The notes under the pieces are model-generated. The model searched no databases. It was given only the letters and a program-made list of their open reading frames with translations, and had not been told where the DNA came from. The position numbers and the translations under genes are program-made. DNA of 5,265 nt from positions 1-5,265 of the forward strand of contig JAYZBK010000038.1 in the NCBI GenBank assembly GCA_036339295.1, in the 5' to 3' direction. Each line of letters starts with the position of its first letter. The stretch's first letter is position 1. This stretch comes from GCA-002862325 sp036339295 (lineage in GTDB: Bacteria > Planctomycetota > Phycisphaerae > Phycisphaerales > SM1A02). Shown here piece by piece: positions 1 to 4,793 of the stretch.

Positions 1-95
1 CACCGGCCGGGTCGCGGGCGGCGACCTGGGGATCATGCGCGCCTACTTCGGTACGAGCGCCCCCGGAGCCGGGCGAACCGGCACCGAACCCAGGG
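1..95. other. left-edge stretch with coding-like base bias, no assignable gene
   Basis: I cannot assign a gene here. From 1 to about 64, G or C fills nearly every position of one codon phase (third bases at 1, 4, 7 and so on), the pattern expected of a coding stretch in this genome. On the plus strand this phase reads TGRVAGGDLGIMRAYFG near the edge, but it meets no stop before the terminator-like hairpin at 96-130 and would run on to 1186 through the antisense of queE. On the minus strand the same phase has a stop at 43-45 and an ATG at 36-34, which would leave only 12 residues (MIPRSPPATRPV) before the edge. It is either the damaged or frameshifted 3' end of a plus-strand gene, or the first codons of a minus-strand gene. 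The plus-oriented terminator slightly favours the first. Confidence 0.25.
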
Positions 96-130
96 GGGGG
101 TCGCTGCGGCCACCCCCGCTTTTCTCTTTT
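96..130 (+). terminator. putative Rho-independent terminator, plus strand
   Basis: GGGGGT (96-101) pairs with ACCCCC (112-117). After one C-C mismatch, GC (103-104) pairs with GC (109-110), leaving a four-base loop. The hairpin is followed by GC and the T-rich tract TTTTCTCTTTT (120-130). The mirror strand has no T tract, so the element would stop transcription entering from the left edge on the plus strand. It implies a plus-strand transcript ending here, although no stop codon of a convincing gene lies just upstream. Confidence 0.5.
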
Positions 131-147
131 GAACGCTCGGCGGGGGG

Positions 148-286
148 CTGCGCCCAGCCCGCCTCGCTTCAGCGAGCCTGTCCTTCCACCCATCGACGAA
201 CGACTGCGCCCGGCCCGCCTCGCTTCGGCGAGCCTGCCCCTCCACCCATCGACGAACGACTGCGCTCAGCCAGCCTCGCTTCGGCG
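148..286. repeat. 56-bp direct tandem repeat, about 2.5 copies, each with a small hairpin
   Basis: Copy 1 is 148-203, copy 2 is 204-259, and a partial third copy is 260-286. Copies 1 and 2 differ at only 4 of 56 positions. Each copy carries an inverted repeat CTCGC-loop-GCGAG: 163-176 with loop TTCA, and 219-232 with loop TTCG. In the third copy (275-286) the loop is TTCG but the stem has decayed to CGC/GCG. On plus-strand RNA the TTCG loops form the C(UUCG)G tetraloop, known to be unusually stable. A further inverted repeat, GGGCT/AGCCC, overlaps the start of copy 1 (145-160). The unit length is not a multiple of three, so successive copies would be read in different frames, which argues against a coding role although no stops interrupt several frames. 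It lies just past the 3' end of queE. Function unknown. Confidence 0.8.
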
Positions 287-322
287 GCCCGGTCGCCCCA
301 CGACTCGTCCGAGGAGGAAGGC

Positions 323-1054
323 CTACACCCCGCGGGTCGTCGGTTCCCAGATGAACTTGTGAAGCTGGAGCTGCATCCGCACCGGCAGCGCATCCTCGAG
401 GATCCACCGGGCGAGAAGCTGCGGCTCGATGCCGGGGGCGCCGGCGATCTCGAGGCCCCGAGCCTGCGGAAAGACCGGACTCATCAGGACCGACGCGACC
501 CTCGACGAGAGATCGTGTTCGGCGATGACCTCCCTCGCCCACTCGTAGTCGGCCCGGTCGCCGACGACGAACTTCGCCTCGTGATGGGGCTGCAGGGCAT
601 CGACATTCGAGTCGAGATGGCGGTCGACCTCTCCACTCGACGGTGCCTTGAAGTCCATGATGACGATCGACCGCGGATCGCACGCGGAGATGTCGCAGGC
701 CCCCGACGTCTCGATCATCACGGTGCGACCCGCCGCCCAGAGGGCTCGCTCGAGTTCATGCATCGAGCGCTGCAGGAGCGGTTCGCCTCCGGTGATCTCG
801 ACGAGCGGGCAGTCGATCCCGAGGACCTCCTCGAGCACCTCGGAGACCGGCCGACGCGTCCCCTCCCGAAAGGCGTACTCGGTGTCGCACCAGTGGCAGC
901 GGAGATGGCAGCCGGCGAGCCGCACGAAGATGCACGGCTCCCCCGCCCGCGTCGATTCGCCCTGGATGGAGTGGAAGATCTCGTTGATGCGAAGCACCCC
1001 CGACTCGTCGAGCGGGGGCCTCCGGGCATCGATCTGGGCGTCTGGCGACGTCAT
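323..1054 (-). CDS. queE: 7-carboxy-7-deazaguanine synthase QueE (radical SAM)
   Basis: This protein of 243 residues is a radical S-adenosylmethionine enzyme that contracts the ring of 6-carboxy-tetrahydropterin to 7-carboxy-7-deazaguanine, a step towards queuosine in tRNA; the cytosolic enzyme uses a 4Fe-4S cluster and Mg2+. Visible marks are EIFHSIQGES at about 25-34 (the substrate-binding start of the family), the cluster motif CHLRCHWC (C49, C53, C56: CX3CX2C), ITGGEPLLQ at 87-95 (the SAM-binding GGEP), MDFKAPSSGE at 133-142, and the C-terminal QLHKFIWEP at 229-237. Length is normal for QueE. The frame stays open upstream to 1237, but that extension covers the tRNA gene, so I place the start at 1054, where AGGA lies 8 bases upstream; ATG 1063 has AGG directly abutting it and is less likely. 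No other queuosine gene (queC, queD, queF) is in the window. The enzyme could instead feed another deazapurine pathway, but the family call is firm. Confidence 0.95.
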   Translation of the reverse strand: MTSPDAQIDARRPPLDESGVLRINEIFHSIQGESTRAGEPCIFVRLAGCHLRCHWCDTEYAFREGTRRPVSEVLEEVLGIDCPLVEITGGEPLLQRSMHELERALWAAGRTVMIETSGACDISACDPRSIVIMDFKAPSSGEVDRHLDSNVDALQPHHEAKFVVGDRADYEWAREVIAEHDLSSRVASVLMSPVFPQARGLEIAGAPGIEPQLLARWILEDALPVRMQLQLHKFIWEPTTRGV

Positions 1055-1062
1055 GCGACCCA

Positions 1063-1066
1063 TCCT
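1063..1066 (-). promoter_or_regulatory. ribosome binding site deciding the queE start
   Basis: AGGA on the minus strand is separated by 8 bases from the ATG at 1054-1052. This supports 1054 over the in-frame ATG at 1063 and over starts further up that would overlap the tRNA gene. Confidence 0.6.
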
Positions 1067-1088
1067 AGGGAGCGATCGGGGGATGGGC

Positions 1089-1116
1089 TCGACAGGATCC
1101 AGCCGGGTTGTATACT
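1089..1116 (+). promoter_or_regulatory. sigma-70-type promoter of tRNA-Leu
   Basis: TCGACA (1089-1094, five of six matches to TTGACA), a 16-base spacer and TATACT (1111-1116, five of six matches to TATAAT) point towards the tRNA gene. Transcription would start near 1123, giving a leader of about 27 bases before the mature 5' end at 1151, which suits trimming by RNase P. The site lies between the divergent queE start (1054) and the tRNA. Confidence 0.7.
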
Positions 1117-1150
1117 TCTCGATCCTCCGTGGCACCCCGCGGAGTCCGTC

Positions 1151-1236
1151 GCCCAGATGGCGGAATTGGCAGACGCGCCAGCTTGAGGTGCTGGTGGGAG
1201 TAAAATCCCGTGGAGGTTCGAGTCCTCTTCTGGGCA
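1151..1236 (+). tRNA. tRNA-Leu, anticodon GAG
   Basis: This is an 86-base class II tRNA. The acceptor stem GCCCAGA (1151-1157) pairs with TCTGGGC (1229-1235), with discriminator A at 1236. The D arm contains the invariant GG (1168-1169). The anticodon stem CCAGC/GCTGG (1178-1182/1190-1194) encloses the loop TTGAGGT with anticodon GAG at 1185-1187, which reads CUC and CUU leucine codons. The long variable arm GGGA-gtaaaa-TCCC (1196-1209) is typical of tRNA-Leu. The T arm is GGAGG/CCTCT with loop TTCGAGT (1217-1223), including one G-U pair. The CCA end is not encoded: TTC follows position 1236. The gene appears to be a single-gene unit with its own promoter and terminator. Confidence 0.97.
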
Positions 1237-1239
1237 TTC

Positions 1240-1274
1240 CAGCGACCCCCCTCTCGAGGGGGGTCGTTGCTTTT
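1240..1274 (+). terminator. Rho-independent terminator of tRNA-Leu
   Basis: CGACCCCCC (1243-1251) pairs perfectly with GGGGGGTCG (1258-1266) around the six-base loop TCTCGA. The stem can extend outward by three more pairs (1240-1242 with 1267-1269, one of them G-U). TTTT (1271-1274) follows. It begins four bases after the tRNA. In the opposite direction there is no T run, so it is not an obvious terminator for the convergent minus-strand operon ending at 1316. Confidence 0.85.
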
Positions 1275-1315
1275 CCACGGGCCTCATTCGCTTCCGGGGC
1301 GTCGCTCGGGCCCGG

Positions 1316-2092
1316 TCACCAGACCCAGCCCTCGATCCGGGACTCGGCCGGCGGCGGCCCCTGCCAGGGGTCGAGGGTGAGCAGCACCGCGTCGAGGTCG
1401 TCACCCCCCTCGTCCTCGATGCATCGCCGGGCCAGTCCGGGCGTCAGTTCGAGCCCCCAGTCCTCGGCCATCCGGGAGACGATCTCCTCCCGACGAGCCC
1501 GGTTCGCTTCGGAGCCGCCCTTGTATCCCCGGGCGGGATCACCACCACGTCGCAGGACCGACGCCGGGCAGCCTTCCGCCACCACGACCTTCGCTCCGGC
1601 CGGTCCCGCCATCGGCTCCACTCGAACCCCCTCCGCCACGAGCGGGCCGAGCACCTCGACCATCACCGTCCACGTCTGCTTGAACACCCGAAGGTTCATG
1701 GACGCCATCGGGGTCGAGGCCGCCCGATCGGCGATCCGCTTCGGCTCCTTGCGGGTCACGCCGCGCACCGCCCGTCGCCACTCCCGGGGGTCGGAACAGG
1801 ACGCGAGCCACTCGACCGATCGGGACCACTCGGGCTCGATGCCGCACGCCTCGAGCGTCGGGATCGGGATCCCGAACGGGGCGTCGATGAGCCAGACATG
1901 CCGGCTGGTGGCGGAGGCGTCGAGCCCCGAGAGGATTCGGCGTCTGAGTTCACTGCGATCGATTCGGTCGATGCTCGTGAGCTCGCCCCCGACGTCACGG
2001 GTCGCGACCCGGATGCCCGATCCGCCGGCCGCGGCGCCGGAGAAGTCGACCCCGTGCCTGGTCGCCCCGGGAGATGTCGAAGGTTCGTTCAT
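1316..2092 (-). CDS. DUF429 family protein, predicted RNase H-like nuclease
   Basis: This 258-residue protein has the layout of DUF429, a family with a predicted RNase H-like fold and no settled function. Near the N-terminus, HGVDFSGA (13-20) holds the first acidic residue, D16. WLIDAPFGIP (67-76) matches the family's hydrophobic strand ending in D-x-P-x-G, with D70. VVVAEGCPASVL (169-180) followed by GYKGG (189-193) matches the family's Glu-x-x-Pro-Ala plus Tyr-Lys motif, with E173. DDLDAVLLTL (231-240) matches the C-terminal Asp-rich helix, with D231, D232 and D234. These acids could form a metal site, which I infer from the fold. There is no signal peptide or membrane segment. The start at 2092 is chosen because AAGGGGG lies 5 bases upstream and the FmdB-like gene ends 17 bases before it; the longer frame to 2311 overlaps that gene. 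It is probably the last gene of the rluB operon. The family call is fairly good; substrate unknown. Confidence 0.75.
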   Translation of the reverse strand: MNEPSTSPGATRHGVDFSGAAAGGSGIRVATRDVGGELTSIDRIDRSELRRRILSGLDASATSRHVWLIDAPFGIPIPTLEACGIEPEWSRSVEWLASCSDPREWRRAVRGVTRKEPKRIADRAASTPMASMNLRVFKQTWTVMVEVLGPLVAEGVRVEPMAGPAGAKVVVAEGCPASVLRRGGDPARGYKGGSEANRARREEIVSRMAEDWGLELTPGLARRCIEDEGGDDLDAVLLTLDPWQGPPPAESRIEGWVW

Positions 2093-2109
2093 GCTCGCCC
2101 CCTTCCCGG

Positions 2110-2331
2110 TCAGCCGAGTCGCCCGCAGCGAGCGGCGTCCACCCCGCAGGGGCAGGTCCCGGGCGGGGAGACCGCCTCCGGGGCCGCGCCGACCCCGAAG
2201 ACGCTCAGCCGACGCTTGAAGGACCTTCCAAGACCGCGAGGGTCCTCGATCGGTCGATCGGCCTCGGCCATCGGTCGAAGCATGGACACGACCTCGCCGT
2301 CCTCCTCGCACTCGTACTCGTAGATGGGCAT
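2110..2331 (-). CDS. FmdB-like putative zinc-ribbon regulatory protein
   Basis: This small protein of 73 residues opens with MPIYEYECEEDGE, the hallmark start of the FmdB/CxxC-CxxC zinc-ribbon family, whose members are small, often proposed as regulators, and mostly uncharacterised. The usual first knuckle CxxC is altered here: C8 is present but the partner position is D11. The C-terminal knuckle is compressed to CPCG (C60, C62), with one more cysteine at C69. Four cysteines remain in total, so zinc binding is possible but with non-standard spacing. The middle (about 33-47) is basic, with RSFKRRLSVFG. The start is fixed by the family N-terminus; only a weak GGGA lies 7 bases upstream. The gene sits 22 bases after rluB and 17 bases before the DUF429 gene, indicating an operon. 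The family assignment is good from the N-terminus; metal binding and role are uncertain. Confidence 0.75.
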   Translation of the reverse strand: MPIYEYECEEDGEVVSMLRPMAEADRPIEDPRGLGRSFKRRLSVFGVGAAPEAVSPPGTCPCGVDAARCGRLG

Positions 2332-2353
2332 GGTGGGATCCCGATCGCTCCGT

Positions 2354-3280
2354 TCAACCTCGACGCTTCCGGGCACCCTGCCCCGAACGACTCCTGGAAC
2401 CACTGCCGGAACGACCGCCCGTGCGTCCCGCCTTCCGGCGACCGACCCGACCATGCGGATCGCGTGGACCCGTCGACACCGTCGCCTCCTCGCCCGCAGC
2501 GGCGCGTCGCAGGGCACCCAGCTCGCCGGGAGTCAGCTCCCGCCATTCGCCGACCGCGAGGCCCTTCAACTTCAAGGGGCCCATCTGGACGCGTCGCAGC
2601 TTCCGGACCGGATGACCGACGCGATCCATGACCCGGCGGATCTGGCGATTGCGACCCTCGCGGAGCGCGATGTAGAGCCGCGTCCGCTCGCGGTCCCGCT
2701 TCAGGACGACGAGGTCGCTCTCCGCGGTCCGGGACGCTTCGCCGGTCCTTCGATCGACGAGGAAGAGACCCTTGCGGACCTTCTCGACCTGCTCGTCGTC
2801 GAGCCGGCCGCGAACCGTGACGTCGTATCCCTTGTGAACGCCGTACCGCGGGTGCGTCAGCCGATTGGCCAGTTCACCGTCGTCGGTCAGGAGCAGCAGA
2901 CCGGAACTCTCGAGATCGAGCCGACCGACGCTGAAGAGCCGGGCCCCGGAGGGATGCTTCACGAGGTCGTGGGCGATCTTCCGGCCCTGCGGGTCCTTCG
3001 CCGTGCAGACGTAGCCCTTCGGCTTGAAGAGCATGATGTAGTGATGGCGACGGGGCTTCTCGATCCGCCGACCGTTCACCCGGATGTCGTCCGCGTCGGG
3101 GTCGACGAAGCAGGGAAGTTCCTGGACGACCCGCCCGTTCACGGTCACCGCCCCTTCGAGGACCAGCTCCTCGCTGGCCCGTCGAGAGGCCACGCCGGCG
3201 TCGGCCAGGACCCTCTGGATCCGGATTCGACGGTCTTCCGAGGATTTCCCTCCGTCGCGACGGCTTGGCATTCCGATCAT
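2354..3280 (-). CDS. rluB: 23S/16S rRNA pseudouridine synthase, RluB/RsuA family
   Basis: This protein of 308 residues isomerises specific uridines of ribosomal RNA to pseudouridine. An S4 RNA-binding domain is at about 18-75 (IRIQRVLADAGVASRR, then the ...VTVNGRVV turn at 45-52). The catalytic domain follows, with HHYIMLFKPKGYVCT at 79-93 and the core motif SVGRLDLESSGLLLLTDDGE at 117-136, where D122 is the catalytic aspartate. EGRNRQIRRV at 208-217 and KLRRVQMGPLKLKGL at 227-241 are the characteristic C-terminal motifs. The tail (about 271-308) is Gly/Ser/Arg/Lys-rich and probably disordered and RNA-binding. RluB (23S) fits the length and S4-plus-catalytic layout best, but RluB, RluE, RluF and RsuA cannot be told apart safely from sequence alone. 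ATG 3280 is chosen; ATG 3271 in the same frame is an alternative, and neither has a clear Shine-Dalgarno. It is probably the first gene of an operon with the FmdB-like and DUF429 genes. Confidence 0.9.
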   Translation of the reverse strand: MIGMPSRRDGGKSSEDRRIRIQRVLADAGVASRRASEELVLEGAVTVNGRVVQELPCFVDPDADDIRVNGRRIEKPRRHHYIMLFKPKGYVCTAKDPQGRKIAHDLVKHPSGARLFSVGRLDLESSGLLLLTDDGELANRLTHPRYGVHKGYDVTVRGRLDDEQVEKVRKGLFLVDRRTGEASRTAESDLVVLKRDRERTRLYIALREGRNRQIRRVMDRVGHPVRKLRRVQMGPLKLKGLAVGEWRELTPGELGALRRAAAGEEATVSTGPRDPHGRVGRRKAGRTGGRSGSGSRSRSGQGARKRRG

Positions 3281-3317
3281 TCTACCGGGTCCCGGGATTC
3301 CACCGGGCCCCGGACCC

Positions 3318-3322
3318 GGAGA
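3318..3322 (+). promoter_or_regulatory. ribosome binding site deciding the yihY start
   Basis: GGAGA lies 8 bases before ATG 3331. It argues for 3331 over the upstream in-frame TTG at 3265, which would overlap the first codons of the divergent rluB gene. The surrounding ACCCGGAGACC (3314-3324) recurs exactly before the next plus-strand gene (4780-4790). Confidence 0.6.
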
Positions 3323-3330
3323 CCCCGCCC

Positions 3331-4662
3331 ATGCTCCAATCGATTCGGAACGCCATCAACTGGCTGAAGCTCGCGATCACCGAGCCGATCTGCCAGCTGA
3401 CGACCATGCAGGCCTCGATCCGTCGCTGGTTCGAGGTGCTCCGGTACTGCGCCCGGCACCTCGGGGAGGACCAGGCCCCGGTGCTCGCGGCCGCCCTCGC
3501 CTTCCGGGTCCTCTTCGGGCTCGTCCCGGTCCTCGTGGTGATCACCGTGGTCAGCCGAAGCGTCCTCCAGGAGAGCTTCCCCGGCTTCATCCGCTCGATC
3601 ATCGATCGGCTGGGTCTCGGCGAGGTGAGCCTCTCGGCCAACACCGGCGATGCCGCCTCCAACCTCGGCACGTGGCTCGAGGAGCTCGTGGCCGGAGCGA
3701 GCCACGTCAACCTCGCGGCCCTGGGCTGGGTCGGCTTCGGCGTCGTGATCTTCAGCGCCCTCTGGGTGCTCGTCACCATCGAGGAGGGATTCAACCGGAT
3801 CTATCGCGCGCCGAAGGGACGCTCGTGGCTCAAGCGACTCCTCGTGTACTGGTTCCTCCTGACCTTCCCGGCCGCCCTCGGCGGCGTCCTTCCGTTCCTG
3901 ACGGGTGGCGTGGCCTCCGTGAGGAGCATCCTGCCCGACTGGACGTGGCTCGGGACCACGATCGATCTCGGGGCCGGCTTCTTCTTCACCTGGCTCCTGC
4001 TCTCGATGGCGTATCTCTGGGTGCCGAACACCAGGGTGGAGGTCAAGCCGGCGATGATGGGCGCCGTCGTCGGCGCGATCCTCATCGAGTCCGCGAGGAA
4101 CCTCCTCGGCGTGTACACGACGCACGCCCTCACGCTGAACCAGCTCTACGGATCGCTCGGGCTCATCCCCCTGTTCATGTTCTGGATGTACCTGATGTGG
4201 GTCTTCGTCCTCTTCGGACTCGAGGTCTCGGCGATCATCCAGGTCCTCCGGGGCCGGGGCGTCGAGGTCCTCGTTCGTGGAGACGGAGAACACCGGCTGG
4301 TCGAGCCGGCGGTGGCGATCGGCTTGGTCGAGAAGGTCGCCGAGGGATTCGACGAGGGACGGACGGTGCAGGTCGACGAAGTGGCGGCCGAGCTCGCGAT
4401 CGACCCCGAGCTCGCTCGACGACTCGCCGATCGCCTCGTGCTCGCCGGCATCCTCGCCCGTTCGGAGCAGCCACCCGGGATCTCCCTCGCCCGTCCCGCG
4501 GAGTCCATCGACCTCGATGCGGTCCTGCGAATCGGATTCGAGCTGGCCGACGGTCCGACGGGAGTCTCCGATCCCGTGCTCGCCCGGCTCCGCGAGGCCC
4601 AGACGGTCGCGATCCGGGAGTTGCGGCTGGCGACCCCGCACCCGGCATCGAAGGTTCCCTGA
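3331..4662 (+). CDS. yihY: YihY/BrkB family inner-membrane protein
   Basis: This protein of 443 residues belongs to the YihY/virulence factor BrkB family (older databases mislabel it ribonuclease BN). About six hydrophobic segments are visible: near 51-75 (after HLGEDQAPVLAAALAFR, the conserved first-helix entry), 128-150, 170-193, 210-231, 240-260 and 275-303. Conserved family landmarks are the NRIYRAPKGRSW stretch at 155-166 and YGSLGLIPLFMFWMYLMW at 273-290. The cytoplasmic C-terminal part (about 325-400) resembles the winged-helix-like tail of longer family members (VDEVAAELAIDPELARRLADRLVLAGILAR region), making it longer than the roughly 290-residue Escherichia coli YihY. The molecular role of the family is not settled; transport has been suggested. 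The start at 3331 is supported by GGAGA. The gene is divergent from rluB with 50 bases between. The family call is firm; function is unknown. Confidence 0.9.
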   Translation: MLQSIRNAINWLKLAITEPICQLTTMQASIRRWFEVLRYCARHLGEDQAPVLAAALAFRVLFGLVPVLVVITVVSRSVLQESFPGFIRSIIDRLGLGEVSLSANTGDAASNLGTWLEELVAGASHVNLAALGWVGFGVVIFSALWVLVTIEEGFNRIYRAPKGRSWLKRLLVYWFLLTFPAALGGVLPFLTGGVASVRSILPDWTWLGTTIDLGAGFFFTWLLLSMAYLWVPNTRVEVKPAMMGAVVGAILIESARNLLGVYTTHALTLNQLYGSLGLIPLFMFWMYLMWVFVLFGLEVSAIIQVLRGRGVEVLVRGDGEHRLVEPAVAIGLVEKVAEGFDEGRTVQVDEVAAELAIDPELARRLADRLVLAGILARSEQPPGISLARPAESIDLDAVLRIGFELADGPTGVSDPVLARLREAQTVAIRELRLATPHPASKVP

Positions 4663-4670
4663 GCCTTCGA
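4648..4670 (+). other. inverted repeat spanning the yihY stop codon
   Basis: TCGAAGG (4648-4654) pairs perfectly with CCTTCGA (4664-4670) around a nine-base loop that contains the TGA stop at 4660-4662. A competing hairpin, TTCGAG (4667-4672) with CTCGAA (4685-4690), overlaps the second arm. No T tract follows either, so this is not a standard intrinsic terminator. It may stabilise the 3' end or be chance. The remaining spacer to 4793 shows nothing convincing: there is a weak CCCCG/CGGGG pairing (4692-4718) and no clear promoter. Confidence 0.35.
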
Positions 4671-4783
4671 GCCCGCCTGACGGCCTCGAATCCCCGAAAG
4701 TCCGTCCTCCCTCCGGGGTTGTCGCGGTGACACGACGGCCGAGGCGGGGTTCCTCGATCGCATCGCCGTCGCCTCCCCCACCC

Positions 4784-4788
4784 GGAGA
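4784..4788 (+). promoter_or_regulatory. ribosome binding site of the right-edge gene
   Basis: GGAGA lies 5 bases before ATG 4794. It supports 4794 over the later in-frame ATGs at 4818 and 4971. Confidence 0.55.
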
Positions 4789-4793
4789 CCTCG

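Noticed and set aside
148..286. CRISPR array
   Set aside because: The copies abut each other with no variable spacers, and a 56-bp unit repeated about 2.5 times with no cas genes nearby does not fit.
1110..1115. Minus-strand -10 box TATACA for queE in the same GTATAC palindrome as the tRNA promoter
   Set aside because: No -35-like hexamer lies at a workable distance on the minus strand (GGGGTG at 17 bases), so I do not call a divergent promoter.
35..1186. Long plus-strand open frame (383 residues)
   Set aside because: It runs through the tandem repeat, antisense to queE and into the tRNA gene. The queE strand carries unmistakable radical SAM motifs; this frame is a GC-rich shadow.
1055..1237. 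N-terminal extension of queE
   Set aside because: It would encode 61 extra residues read antisense through the tRNA-Leu gene and its promoter, with no family resemblance. ATG 1054 has a ribosome binding site and gives normal QueE length.
648..2219. Plus-strand open frame of 523 residues
   Set aside because: It is Ser/Arg/Pro-rich, antisense to queE and the DUF429 gene, and crosses the tRNA and its terminator.
2324..3367. Plus-strand open frame opposite rluB
   Set aside because: It mirrors the rluB coding strand, which holds the S4 and GRLD motifs, and has no recognisable domain.
3331..4662. Ribonuclease BN
   Set aside because: Old annotation for this family. RNase BN activity belongs to a different, metallo-beta-lactamase-fold protein; this is a multi-pass membrane protein with no nuclease motif.
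3084..4730. Plus-strand open frame of 548 residues overlapping yihY in another frame
   Set aside because: It is a Pro/Arg/Gly-rich alternative frame of yihY; the yihY frame carries family motifs and a ribosome binding site.
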